From Maylandia zebra (lineage: Eukaryota; Chordata; Actinopteri; Cichliformes; Cichlidae): a stretch of 64,000 bases of DNA. Location of the stretch: NCBI RefSeq assembly GCF_041146795.1, contig NC_135167.1, positions 2,557,454-2,621,453 of the forward strand, written 5' to 3'. The notes under the pieces are model-generated. The model saw nothing but the letters and a program-made list of their open reading frames with translations, ran no database searches and was not told the origin of the DNA. Within the stretch, counting starts at the first letter, position 1, and each line of letters starts with the position of its first letter. The translations under genes and the position numbers were made by a program. Of the stretch, positions 32,916 through 44,385 are shown one piece after another.

Positions 32916-35127
32916 ATGAAGCTGCTGAGGCACGGCGTCTACACTCTGCTGGTGAGCATCGGCTTTGTTCACTCTGATCATCTGTTTACTGCGACTGAAA
33001 GATGAAAAGCCAGATTATATTAGTCTGCTGGAAATTACATGCAAGAAATTACTCACGGCTGATAGTCGCAAAGGTTAGATTGGGGATGACTGGTGAGAAG
33101 TTCCAGCGCAAAGCAAATTTAGCAGTTTGACTGTGAAATTGATCAGACTGGAAGAACCAGCAGCGGCTGAAAGGTTTTACTGGGTTCATTTAATGGATGG
33201 ACATGAAAAGTGTCGCAAACAGAAACTAGTTCCAAGCAGTCTTTTAGAGATGTCGTTAGCTGGCCTAGAAGAGTCAGGTGTGCAGCGCAGGTGTCAAGCT
33301 TTCCAGAACTGGACCCAGCGCGGGTCTTTAGGCAGGTGAGTAAATTTAAACTGGTCAGAAAACGCTTTTAATAAAGTAATGTTTTACTTCACGTTTCCAG
33401 ATAATCTCCTGTACGGCTCACCGGGTTTATAATAATTATAATCTGTGTGGCTAACATAATATTTAATCAACTATAACAGTTTTTGGTATTTTTACCTAAT
33501 AGTTACACAGTCATGACGCGTAATAGTTCATCCCGTCCTAAAACTCTCCGTGAAATCGTCCTCCTGCAGACACTCTGTGTTTATTTATATTTAAAACTGA
33601 GTTTTGTGTCGGCTGCTGCTGTTTAATGGACTATCATGTCTTTTTTTGTGCTTATCATGGTTCTTATTCGACCCTGTAGATTTGAAATTTAAACCCTGTT
33701 AAAACAGCGTTTAGAGTGATGAAGTTTGTCGTTGCTTAAATTGTCATCATCTCACTAAAAAGTATAATAAAATAACCTTTAAGGACGGTTATAGACTCTC
33801 AGCAGCGCGCTCAGGTTAACAGATGCTGATGGAGGCTCGAAGCATGTCAGGTTTGGCATTTGATTTCCAGCTTTTTCTGAAGAGTCCACAGAATCTCCTT
33901 TAAAACAGTCCAACCCAGCATTTCCATCCAGCTTCAGGGTGACGCTCCTCTGGGCAACACCATGGATTAAATCCGGATAGACTTAATTAAAAAGAGCTTG
34001 TTTGTGTTGATAGTACATCTATAATTGTTGTTCTCACATTTTCACTCTGGATTTGAACTTTGTTCTCTGTGTGAGTCTATCGGTCTGTCTCATCACTGCC
34101 GAGCAGTTTTGGTCCACTCTCGGTAACAGCGTTGCTTCAGTTCATCGAGGTTTGCACCATTCGTTCATGCACAGCTCTCTGGACTCTGCACCACTGCAGC
34201 AGCTTGATTCTTTTCTTTTTCAGCCATGCATCTTCATGGAGCTCTTGGGTTTGAGCTCAGGGTGAATTTGCTGGTATGTCTGCTTTCACACGTATGGACT
34301 TTGAGGAATAAACGCTCTAACAGTCTTTAAAAGGCAGAGTTTAAAACTGTGAAACAAATAATTCTAGTTTTAGTATTTTAAGCTTCTAGTACAGACTAAA
34401 AACTTACTGAGAAACTTGCACAGATGAGCTTCACTAAGAGTTTCTAAGAGGTTCGTACTCTTCATACTAGATTAAAAGTTGAAACCACTGAACGATGTTT
34501 CAAACAGGCTGAGGATGCTCAGAAAGCTCTGGAATACATATATGTATGCAGAAAAAATGTAAAAATGGTTGAAATAGTTGCATTTAGTAAAACCCAAGAT
34601 TGTAACTTGTTGGTAATCTTGTATATTCAGGTATGTTGCAGTGCATTGTGGGTCGCTCACTCCGAGGTTGAAACTGAATCTGCAGCTGAATGTGACACCA
34701 TGCTGACGTTCTCCTCTGAGATCACCAGCTTGACTGAAGGAAACGGGGACATCCACAGCAGATCTCTGTCTCCGTGGAACTGGACGTGAGTAAACTCATG
34801 AATGAATTTGTGAATAAATGACTGAATGAGTAAAAACAGAAGCAACTCTGATAAATGTCTAATTTCACTTGTTGCTGTGTTTGTTGACTCAGGCCAAACA
34901 CGGACAGAAACCGAATCCCCAGGACGCTCTGGGAGGCCGAGTGCAGTACCAGCTTTTGTTCCAGTCCCATCCCAGGACAGAAGGACCAACACAACCTGAA
35001 CTCAGTCCCCGTCTACCAGGACATTCTGGTCCTGACCTCACACAATGGCCGGCGCTGCTACAAAGCATCGTTCCGCTCTGTGGCGGTCGGCTGCACCTGT
35101 GTTCGAGCCGAGACCGATCAGAAGTGA
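32916..35127 (+). CDS. il17a/f: Interleukin-17A/F-like cytokine, plus-strand copy
   Basis: Secreted cystine-knot cytokine of the IL-17A/F class. Exons: 32916-32951 (MKLLRHGVYTLL), 34631-34785, 34893-35127 (stop), giving 141 aa. Intron phases are 0 and 2, identical to the minus-strand copy. The signal peptide covers about residues 1-21. The core motif LSPWNWTPNTDRNRIPRTLW is followed by C81 and C86, then NLNSVPVYQDILVLTSHNGR, C119, and VAVGCTCV with C131 and C133. C33 and C119 sit where mammalian IL-17A/F has its additional, interchain-type cysteines. N62 (NWT) is a glycosylation sequon. An AATAAA lies 26 bases after the stop at about 35153, so the 3' UTR is very short. It is upstream of a paqr8-like gene, as IL17A/F is linked to PAQR8 in human. 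The paralogue number is not assigned. Confidence 0.95.
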
Positions 35128-35152
35128 AGCCCAGGAAACAGAAATGTTTCGA

Positions 35153-35158
35153 AATAAA
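35153..35158 (+). terminator. Poly(A) signal of the plus-strand il17 gene
   Basis: AATAAA 26 bases past the stop codon, followed by an A-rich and then T-rich region. Confidence 0.6.
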
Positions 35159-35159
35159 A

Positions 35160-35776
35160 GGAGCTAAAAAATAAGTTAATTGAAACCTGGTCATTTCATT
35201 CTTGCTGTTGTATTTATTTAAAAACTGCACAGTGCGTGTTAACATCAGATGTGCCAGATTTGAATCAGCTCTTCATTTTTATCTATAATCTCTGTGCAGG
35301 TAACATAAAAAACACACAAACAAATAAAAACTACGTGGAGTAAAAAATGATGACAAGTCTGGTTTGCTTGAGATCAGCTTTCATTGTATGTGCAGCGTCG
35401 ATCTGAGAAGTGCCAAAATAGTTACTCCCCTTTACTGACCTCACATTTTACTCACATTTGGTTCGCCTATCAGGCCCCTCGCTGTCTACTCTAGCAGCAG
35501 CTCTAACACCAATCCCCCTAATAAATCAACTGAAAGTATTGGGGAAAGTCTATATAAAACTTTATACATAAAACTGCCATGTTTTTTAAATGATCGAAGC
35601 TTAAGAGATTGCCTTTATCGATTTTTTTCCCGGAAATGGCCTGATGTGCTTGGATTTGTGTAAATTAAATTTTAAATTGTTGTTGAAATTTTCAGTCATA
35701 CTGTTACACCCGAGCCCAAAGTGAGTCAAAGTTAACTGAACTTGTTTACAGCGTCATTAGTTGTTTCATAAACATC
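35160..35776. other. Intergenic, nothing supported
   Basis: No open frame, repeat end or RNA gene that I can support. Confidence 0.4.
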
Positions 35777-35780
35777 ACAC

Positions 35781-36033
35781 TGTAACGTCGGGTTGTGTTT
35801 AGTGGTTGAGAGGAAGGGGCAAAACACTTAGCAGGATAGTCGAAAGAATACACACTCACGCTGGCTTTGGGAATTCCACAGCATGTTCTTTAATACACGT
35901 TCCCTTCGTCAACCATATAAGCCCGGTTGAACGGCTGCAGCTTAACAAACAGAGTAGTGGCGCATACGGATGACAACATTAACCCTCGACTTGGGTTGTC
36001 TTAAAGAGACACCACACCATTGTGACTGTTACA
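35781..36033. mobile_element. Short solo-LTR-like element (fossil)
   Basis: It begins TGTAACGTCG and ends GACTGTTACA, so the ends are inverted TGTAAC/GTTACA. It is flanked by the 4-bp direct repeat ACAC (35777-35780 and 36034-36037). The ends and length (253 bp) fit a short solo LTR. There is no coding region, and the family is unassigned. Confidence 0.4.
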
Positions 36034-36037
36034 ACAC

Positions 36038-36447
36038 GGATGATCTGATATCGTCGTGTTGGTGTTGTTCCCAGATCATCATGAAAATGTTGTTCCAGGT
36101 TCAACATTGCATGTGACCAATCACATTGTTGTGATGTTATTCTTTTGCGCGCCAAGCCATACGTGCATTTATGAAATTCCAATGTTGCAAGGACAATATC
36201 AGTTCTGCTTACCGTTTATTAAAGGGTTAGGGTTAGGGTTGGGGTTAGGGTCAGGGTCCGTTGATCGGCGGACAGAGGCGGTTTCTCGCAGCTTAAGTAC
36301 AGTTTTTTGTTTTACGGCGTTTTTTTCCCGAAGTCGCAAAAGTATGACGTCACAACAATGTGATTGGTCACTTGCAATGTTGATCCTGGAACAACATTTA
36401 GTATGATGATCTGGGAACAACACCAACACGACGATATCAGATCGTGC
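36038..36447. mobile_element. Miniature element with long inverted ends and 10-bp target duplication (Mutator-like?)
   Basis: The terminal inverted repeats exceed 100 bases: gatctgatatcgtcgtgttg at the left pairs with caacacgacgatatcagatc at the right. The direct repeat GTTACAACAC flanks it exactly (36028-36037 and 36448-36457). A 9-10 bp target duplication with long inverted ends suggests a Mutator-type non-autonomous element. Its centre carries a telomere-like array (36225-36258). Confidence 0.75.
36225..36258 (+). repeat. Interstitial telomere-like array
   Basis: About five to six tandem units of GGGTTA/GGGTTG/GGGTCA, near the vertebrate telomere repeat TTAGGG, in the spacer of the miniature element. 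Confidence 0.85.
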
Positions 36448-36457
36448 GTTACAACAC

Positions 36458-37509
36458 ACTGTTCAATAATTAGTCAAATTAATGATTTTGAAGTCACTCT
36501 TGAACCTGAGTCAGTGCCTCTGTAAGACATAAGAATGTGTGATTTTGAGCGTGTCATTGTGTGAAGACTACTGCATCATCTGCGTACATTGGAATATTAA
36601 TATTTAGATACATGTTAATATGAAGTGCAAAGAAAAGTACTCCGAGCAAAGAGCCTTGTGGAATCCCTGCAGAGTGAATATATGCACATTGCGTTCTCTG
36701 TGATAGAGAAATCCACAGAACAGCTTCAGTTCAGATAAAACTCGGTGTTTGATTGTGTGAAATGCTGTTTTCAAGTCTGGGTTTGGATGATTACTCGTTT
36801 TTGTTCAAGCACAAAATAACATTTTAATGTATTTTGTACAGTGAAAGACATGACTTCATTTGACAGTAACATTACAGGAACAGTCTTGATCTCTGAATGA
36901 TGGCGTGTGAATATAACCAAACAAATCAAACACAAAACAAATTAAACATGTAGTTGTGGACTTGCAGTTCTCTCACCATCCACCAGTGGGCGTAGCAGAA
37001 CTGCTTTTCTCCTCTTTTTAAAACATAATTCTTCTACAAAGCTTGTTACCTTTTACAGTTTTGTTTTGGCCAACATTCTTAAATATTTTATCATCTTACA
37101 TTTTTATTATTTTAGAAGAGAATAAAATAGAATAGAATAGTTTTCATTTAGAATTTGGAAATATACCGGTAACTAAAATAACAAGAGAAAAACAAAACTT
37201 GACGTTTACAGTTTTGCTTTGCTTTGTCTCTTTATTTTTTTTTTGTTGAATTAGTCTCCAAATTTACCATCATGTGCACTGGATGAATTAGAAAAGTTCC
37301 TAATCTTTCCTTTTATTAATCTGACGTATTTAGAGATTTAGAGAATAAATGTGACGTTACTGTGTAGAGGATTTGGTGGTGTATTGGCATGCACGCTGCA
37401 GCGAAGTGTGCATTACTGCTGAGTCTCATGATGTCTGAAATCCTCTGCAGAGAAAAACTTGTTCAGACTGAAATCAGCTCTAATTAGCTGAAAACAAGAA
37501 CACATTGTG

Positions 37510-37510
<1 letters not shown>
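36458..37510. other. Intergenic, nothing supported
   Basis: No gene or repeat boundary recognised. AT-rich. Confidence 0.4.

Positions 37511-37511
<1 letters not shown>

Positions 37512-37577
<66 letters not shown>
37512..37577. repeat. (TG)n microsatellite, 33 units
   Basis: Uninterrupted GT/TG dinucleotide run. The histidine/threonine frames on the other strand are artefacts of it. Confidence 0.98.
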
Positions 37578-38472
37578 TTTGAACACTGACAGCAGGCCCA
37601 AAGACCCGAACAGAAAACAATAGAGGTGAGTAGAAAATAAGTTGTGGAGCGTAGCAGCGAGCAGCTCACATCCAGGAGACGCTCAGGTAGGTTTGATTTC
37701 CTTCTTGTCCTTCAGATTCTGTGACCTCTGACCTTTGTACAGAGATGATTGAAGCTTAAGTGTTTCCAAAGAAAAAAGGCATTTGAAGCATCTTTAAGCC
37801 AAAGTTTGTTGAAGCTGAACAAGCTCCAATCAAAGCTGTTGGACTGCTTTTAACTCAATCTATTTGCCAGCTATCTGTACATTTATTTCCCTCTCATGCA
37901 CAGCGGGGTAAAATAAGTACTGAATACCAATACCAATTCTCAAAGTAAATACATTTTTAAGCTGCTATTGATGTGAAACAATGCAGTACACAGATGCAAA
38001 GAATTCAAACTTTCTAATGGTGTATTAATTAGAAAAACATAGGGAAAAAGTATTGAACACGTTTACTGAAATGTATTTAATACTTCGTGCAAAAGCCTGT
38101 ATTGGTGATGACAGCTTCAAAACAACTCCTGCACATAGAAACTAGTCTCACGCATTGCTCAGGTGTGATTTTGGTCCATTGTTCCACACAAACAGTCTTC
38201 AAATCCTGAAGGTTCTGTCGACCCCGTTATGAACTTTAGATCTCTCCATAGGTTTTCATTTGGATTCAGGTCGGCTGATTGGCTGGTTCATTCTAACAGG
38301 TTTATTTTCTTTCTCTGAAAGCAGCTGAGAGAATCCTTGGCTGTGGGATCATCGTCCTGCTGAAACGTCCACCCTCGTTTCATCTTCATCATCCTGGCAG
38401 ATGGCAGCAGATTTTTATCCTGAATGTCTCTGTACATCTTTCCATTCATCCTTCCTTCATTTATATGAAGTA

Positions 38473-39385
38473 CCGTATTTACTGCACTATAAGGCGCACT
38501 TAAAATCCTTCAATTTTCTCAAAAATCAACAGTGCACCTTATAATCCGGTGCACCTTATGTATGAACTGGTTGTGCTTATTGACCTCAAACTGATTTTAT
38601 GTGCTACACGGCGCTCAAAAATCTGTCAAAAAATGATTTAGTGCGACTTTGGTAAGCTACGAAGCTGCTAAGCTTGATGGATTGTTGGAGCATTACGGTA
38701 CTGTAGTCAGGAGCCTCGCGGAGTAATCGGGGTCCAAAACTCCGTCCACTTCAGGTACCAAAGTCAAACGAACACTGAGAGTTAAAAACGGTCTAAATTC
38801 TTTCTTCTTTAATAAAATGATCAGTGTTGCTGCTTTACCAGGTGTAACAATTAAGTTTAACATCCAGGCATCCATAAAAACAGGATTTATTAAATATAAC
38901 GGAGTTAGTTAGGAGTTAGCAGGAAGTTAGCTCGCTAGCTTCCACCTGAGCATGATATAGCATGTTCTGACTGAGAGATTTCTGAAACAATTCAAACGTA
39001 CAGCTCTGCTATCACTTCCAACATAAATGAAAACAGAAAACTAAACAGCAGTGATGTTTGTAGGGTTACTGAAGTTGGGCTAGCTGGTATATAATGATGT
39101 GCTACGTGATTGCTAGCGACACAGCTATGTTAGCATAACATAAACGCAGTGAAGCTGGAGGATGAACGCAAATTTTTTTCCACCTGATAAAAATTAACGT
39201 GAGGGTTCCCGATGGTTAGGGACAAATGCCAAACTTCAGTCAGGAGAACAACTGAGATAATCCATCCACAATACGAGGTTAGTCATTAATATACTGCAAC
39301 AACATGGGAATAGAGCAGCTGTGAGAGAATTCAACATTAATGAATCAATGTTACGGAAGTGGAGGAAGCAAGAAGAATGAGTTGA
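38473..39385 (+). mobile_element. pogo/Tigger-like fragment inserted in the Tc1-like element
   Basis: It starts tttactgcactataaggcgc, a typical terminus of these elements. Near its end a frame reads AAVREFNINESMLRKWRKQ, which matches the CENP-B-type helix-turn-helix of pogo/Tigger transposases. It interrupts the Tc1-like coding half; Tc1-like sequence resumes at about 39385. Confidence 0.65.
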
Positions 39386-39909
39386 GTAAAGTTTGACTTA
39401 GTTTTGTTTGGATTAATGTGCTCCAAAGAGTTCCATTTCGGTCTCAGCTAATCAGACTATATTCTCCCTCTGTTTCACAGGCTTGTCTAAATGTTGTTCA
39501 GCAACCCTTAAACGCTCTTCAACACGCTTTTTCTTTAGCAATGGACTCTTGCATGGTGAACGTCCATACAGGCCATGGTAGTTAAGTGCATAACTTGTTT
39601 TCTTTGAAACAACTGAACTTGTTGATTCCAGGTCTTTCTGTAGCTCTCCACAAGTGCCAAGTATCCAATGCCATCAGTATGTTTTACAAAAATACGGTTG
39701 TGAAAGTGTTGAGAGAGCTCACTGGGTTTATCCATCACGAGATGTTTACTTGTGTGACACCTAGGTGATGAGACACCATTTTTATAGGCCATCAGTTGGG
39801 ACTGAACCAGCTGATATTAATTTGCAGTAATTACTGATTTTCTGAAGCTGATGCCATTTCCATGCCTTTTTGAACCTCCTTTTCTTCATGTGTTCAATAC
39901 TTTTTTCCC

Positions 39910-40180
39910 TGGGCGATCGTGGCTCAAGAGTTGGGAGTTCGCCTTGTAATCGGAAGGTTGCCGGTTCGAGCCCTGGCTTGGACAGTCTCGGTCGTTGTGT
40001 CCTTGGGCACTTCACCCGTTGCCTACTGGTGGCGCCAGTGTCCGGCAGCCTCGCCTCTGTCAGTGCGCCCCAGGGCGGCTGTGGCTACAATGTAGCTGCC
40101 ATCACCAGTGGGTGGACGACTGGATATGTAAAGCGCTTTGGGGTCCTTAGGGACTAGTAAAGCGCTTTACAAATACAGGC
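39910..40180 (+). repeat. tRNA-headed SINE, copy 2, inside the Tc1-like element
   Basis: The head gcgatcgtggctcaagagtt holds an A box (TGGCTCAAGAG) and ggttcgagccctg holds a B box. It continues with the family body to gtaaagcgctttacaaatac. Tc1-like sequence flanks it on both sides. The internal promoter boxes are intact, but it is a SINE and not a tRNA gene. Confidence 0.9.
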
Positions 40181-40672
40181 CATTTTGCATTATTACACAT
40201 AAATTAGTTTATGGACATCTGTGGTTTGATTTATTTGTATGTGTGCATTGGATGGGTTGTTACCTACATCTGGTGTGAATTTCATGTTAACATCACCTTT
40301 AGAAATGTATTTATTTAGAAAATTAGAGTTTTAAAATAAATTACTTCAGAGCATTTTACTGGTATATTCATGGTAGAAATTTGTTTGATAAAGTACAAAT
40401 ATTTGACATTTTAATAACAAATATCTCTGCTGAATTACAGTCATTTCCCAGCATTAAACTTTTATTTTACATTTTATAATCTGGAATTCCCAACAGATAA
40501 AAGCATAACAAGGATATAAGCTTTACAGCTAATACTCTCAGCTTTTTGGCTTCCAAATAAATTTATAATTTAATTTACTGAAGTGTGATTTTCATTTTGT
40601 AGGGGTAATCAAATCAAACAGAACAGAATCTTCTTATCATTTCCTCCTCATCCAGCTGGGTCATCTCCCATC

Positions 40673-43600
40673 ATGCCTCAGGTGTCGTTTGCCCATCCCT
40701 CGCTCTGTCTTAACTTCCTCCCTCTACTGCACCGCCTCCTCCCATCCAACCCCCCTACCGTCCGAGACGTGGATGTTCCCCCTCTGTTTCGGGAGCGCTT
40801 CATCCTGACGGGGTACCGTCCCACGGGCATGTCGTGGCGGTGTTACGCCCTCAGCTTGTTCCAGATCCACAATGAGACGCTGAATGTGTGGAGCCACCTG
40901 CTGGCTGCCGCCTTCGTGGTGCTCAGGTTCATGGTGTTCGCCATCATGCGAGGAGGGGTAGGATATTTACAGATGCTCTGATCTTCTGCTGCATGATGAC
41001 ATTCTGTTTGACTTCCTGTTGTCTGACCTTTGACCTATTAAGGGAATCCTGGGTTTCCGACTGCAGGGTCCTGAAGGTGAAGGTTTTTCTGTGGATGCCT
41101 CCTCTCTACCTCTGGTCCTCTATGTTCTTTCTGCAGTCACATACCTCAGCTGCAGGTGAGTGATTCATTCTTTAGTCACCAACGATAACAAAGTCTTCCT
41201 ATATATTTGATTTGGGAATGATGTTTGAAGTTTAATGTAAACATTTTAAATATTGCAGCTTTAACTAACATCGTGTTACCTCCTGCAGTGCTGCCGCTCA
41301 CCTGCTGCAGTCCCACTCAGAGCAGGCGCATTACTCACTATTCTTCCTGGACTATGTGGGCGTGGCCGTCTATCAGTATGGCTGCGCTCTGGCTCTCTGC
41401 CTGTACAGCTCCAACACTGCCTGGAGACAAAGCATGCTGGGACAGGTTTGTTTACAGATATTGAACTATGGTAATATTTGATGGCTGATTGTTGGACGTC
41501 TGCAATGTTGGTTGATTTTTTGGACGGCCTGGTAGTTTTCTGGTAAGGTAGTGGAAATTTAGTCTTGACTGACTGACTGGATGGAGGCAGGAGGTTGGAC
41601 AGTTGGATGTTACATGTTGGATAGTCTGACAGTGTTATGTTTGGGTATTTTCACTGAATGATAGATGGCTGGATTCTGTGATGGTTGGGTGGTTGCGTGA
41701 GTGTCTGCTGTTTTGATGTGTTTCTCCATGCTGGCTCTGGTTCTCCAGTATCTGCCCATGAGGGCAGAGGCTCATTTCCACATGCATCATCCAGCAGTGA
41801 TCCATCAGTGGCAATCAGCAGGCTGGCATTTAAGACCAGCTCACCCTTTGTCTCATTGCCAGTCCGTCAGCTACGGCTGTAACTTGGCTCTTCCATCTCT
41901 TGTTATTTGCCTCGTTGAATTCTAACTGCTGTTTCCTTGTGTGTCCAGTTTGTTTTTGCCGTTCCTGGAACTAAACTCCGCTGCAGCTTTCTTTACTTGT
42001 CACTTTCTTCAACCGTTAACAAGACAATTGGAAGATTTTTGCACAACTTTCGGAGCCAACTGGAAACTTTCATGGACTGAATATACTTATAACTCACTTC
42101 TCTCTTCTGCTATAGGTCTCTTGCCTTTTGAAGCCTCTCTAGGGTACCAACCCCCTCTTTTTCTACAGATGGAGCCTGATCTTGCGGTGCCCTCAGTTTG
42201 CTCCAGTCCACTGTGCCCGTCTGCTAGTAACTGCTAGTCTATTGTCCCTTGAGTCTGCTTTCATGTCCACTTCCACATATCAGCCTTTCACCCCCTGACA
42301 GTTAGATGACTGTATTGTATATGGATAGTTGGATGGTTTGATAGTATAACCATTGGATGTTTGGATACTGTGATTGTTGGACAGTTGGATTGTTGTATTT
42401 TGGATAGATGGATTGTAGGACAGTGTAATACCTTAATGGTCTGAAAGCTGGATGTTTGGATATTGATATGGTTGTATTTTTGGGGAGCAGGCTGACTGGC
42501 TAGTTGGATACATGGACTGCAAGATGGTGTGATGGTCAAACAGTTAGACGAGTTGATACTAGGTAGTTGGATGTTGAATACTGGTATGTTTGTATGGTTG
42601 GAGAACTTGATGGTTGGATAGTTGGGTAGTTAGAATTTTAATAGTGTGAAAGTTGCACAGTTTAGTGATTCGATGTTGGATGACTGGATGGTTGGATAGT
42701 TTAATAAATGGAGTCCTGGACGGTTTAATGGTTGGGAATTTGGTTCATTTGATTGTTGGATGTTGCATTATTGAATCACTGGATATTGTTATGGCTGTAT
42801 ATCCAGTGATGCAACTGGATATACCTCCCAACTGGAGCTAGGAGGTTGAATAGTTTGACTCATGGACTGTTAAATAGTGTGATGAGTGGACAGTTTAGTG
42901 ACTGGGTGTTGGATGACTGGATGGTTTGTAAATGATATTGGTAAACAATTTGATAATTGGATATTGGATTGTTGGACGGGTATAGCTGTATGGTTGGAGA
43001 TCTGGGTGGTTGGACAGTTTAATGATTGGATGTTGGACAGCTGAATACTGTGACTGTTGGATATTGGAAAGTGGGGTGATTAGATGACTGAATAGTGTGA
43101 ATGTTGGACTGATGAACCCAGTGCAGGCTGGACAGGTTTGTTCATGGATGGACAATTTGGATGTTTTGTAGTTGGCTTATTTAATGGTTTGATGATTACT
43201 TTGTGGACAGTTGGATTTCTTATTGCAATGATGCCTGGATGTTCAGATGGAAGGGAAAACATGGTTAGAAAGGTTTGTGTTTGAGTCTTCCGTCCCATCG
43301 GTATGTTCAGATGTCCTGATCAGGTTTTTGGATTTCAGGTCTTCCTCCCAGCAGCTGCCCTCCTTGCGTGGCTCTCGTGCACCGCCTGCTGCTATGCAAA
43401 ACTTCGTTTCCGCCGTCCATACCCCCTTCACAGGAAGCTCTGCCAGCTGATCCCAATGGGTGTGGCCTACCTAGTGGACATCAGCCCTGTTGCCCACCGT
43501 CTTGCCACCCACAGCTGGACAGGCAGCCCTGCACTACCATTGCACTTCTTGCAGGTAGTTCCTTTTACTTATTTCTTTAGTCATGGATTTATTAGACCTA

Positions 43601-44024
43601 ACAGTTATATTTATTACTAGTTAGTAATTTTGGGTAAAAATATTGCACAAATTGTTCTTATTTGTATATTTTTGTGCTACTGTCAAAAAGCTTTCTGTCA
43701 TTTTTCCACCAGGTGGTGCTGTTTATGCTGTCCGCCTTCTTCTTCTCTTGCCCCGTTCCTGAGCGCTTCTACCCCGGCCGCTTTGACATCGTCGGCCACG
43801 GACACCAGCTCTTCCACATCTTGCTGTCACTCTGCACACTGGCCCAGCAGGAAGCGCTGTTCCACGACTTCCTATGGCGGCGGCCGGCGATGGTCAGAGA
43901 GTTTGGAGAGGAGCGCCTCCTGCTGGCTTGCGCCTCCTTTCCCTGCCTGACGTTGTGTTGCGCCTTGACAGCCCTCGCCATGAGGAGGCAGGCTCAGGCA
44001 CAGCTGATGAAAGAGCAACGATAG
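40673..44024 (+). CDS. paqr8: Membrane progestin receptor beta-like (PAQR family)
   Basis: A seven-helix PAQR protein of the plasma membrane that binds progestins and signals through G proteins or adenylate cyclase; in fish such receptors act in oocyte and sperm maturation. Exons: 40673-40957, 41043-41155, 41289-41445, 43339-43554, 43713-44024, giving 360 aa (mammalian PAQR8 354). Intron phases are 0, 2, 0, 0. Family metal-site motifs are intact: E68-x2-N71-x3-H75 (HNETLNVWSH), S133-x3-H137 with D154 (FFLDYVGVAVYQYG), and H288-x3-H292 (GHGHQLFH). RRPYPLHRKLCQLIPMGVAY and DISPVAHR are closest to PAQR8 rather than PAQR7. The gene has four coding introns, although mammalian PAQR7 and PAQR8 are, to my knowledge, encoded in single exons. 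Intron 3 holds a degenerate minisatellite and a fossil retroelement fragment. AATAAA at about 44276. Confidence 0.93.
41945..42300 (+). mobile_element. Ty3/gypsy-type retroelement fragment, integrase region (fossil)
   Basis: The translation in one frame near 42060-42200 reads like the end of a fish gypsy-type integrase (motif SLLSSAIGLLPFEASLGYQP, then PLFLQ). Only this fragment is present, with no LTR pair. The upstream 41750-41900 stretch may belong to the same fossil. It lies in intron 3 of paqr8. Confidence 0.7.
42300..43240. repeat. Degenerate GGATGGTTGGATAGTT-type minisatellite in paqr8 intron 3
   Basis: Variants of TTGGATGGTTGGATAGTT recur about every 15-30 bases through this stretch and, more thinly, from 41480 to 41690. 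Unit order is irregular, so it is an old, decaying tandem repeat. Confidence 0.8.
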
Positions 44025-44275
44025 AAGAGGAAAAAGTTTGTGTACAGGAAGTCTCTTCTTCTTCTGAGGGACTGACTCTGCAGTGGAAGCATTTCTTTAC
44101 TTTTGTTGGTTTGGGTTGTTTGTTAGCATCAGATGATAGTGATGCAGACCATCATATTCCTACACCGAACTTCTGGTTCTTCTGGTTTCTCTTTTTTACA
44201 TTTTACTAAACAACGACTAAAATCAAGTGACCATTTAACATTATGGGACCAGTTTTTAATTTCTGTTTGCATATT

Positions 44276-44281
44276 CAATAA
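44276..44281 (+). terminator. Poly(A) signal of paqr8
   Basis: AATAAA within ttcaataaagtaatattg, about 250 bases after the paqr8 stop codon. Confidence 0.7.
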
Positions 44282-44385
44282 AGTAATATTGTCTATAGTT
44301 TGTACGTTTATCTGTTAGCTGAACACTGTTGCCTCACTGAGCTCCAGGTTGGGGCCTTGATTGAAAATAAATCTAAAACCTGTAT

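Larger units (their letters stand above)
37898..40326 (-). mobile_element. Tc1-like transposon, minus strand, with two insertions inside
   Basis: One end at 37900 reads acagcggggtaaaataagta. Matching inner sequences (agggaaaaagtattgaacac and gtgttcaatacttttttccc) lie near each side. On the minus strand a frame near 39750 contains MDKPSELSQHFHNRIFVKHT followed by DGIGY, the start of a Tc1-type transposase. The 38100-38470 part is the 3' coding half. The rest is displaced by a pogo-like fragment (38473-39385) and a SINE (39910-40180). Internal deletions and stops leave it inactive. Confidence 0.85.

Noticed and set aside
37413-37669. Histidine/threonine-rich open frames
   Set aside because: They are translations of a (TG)n microsatellite.
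39908-39975. Possible tRNA gene (A and B boxes)
   Set aside because: It is the head of a SINE with three other copies in the window; no cloverleaf with a clear anticodon arm could be drawn.
41752-41882. Possible extra paqr8 exon after a good-looking acceptor
   Set aside because: Exons 3 and 4 join directly into the conserved family sequence (AWRQSMLGQ then VFLPAAALLAW); an extra exon would break it.
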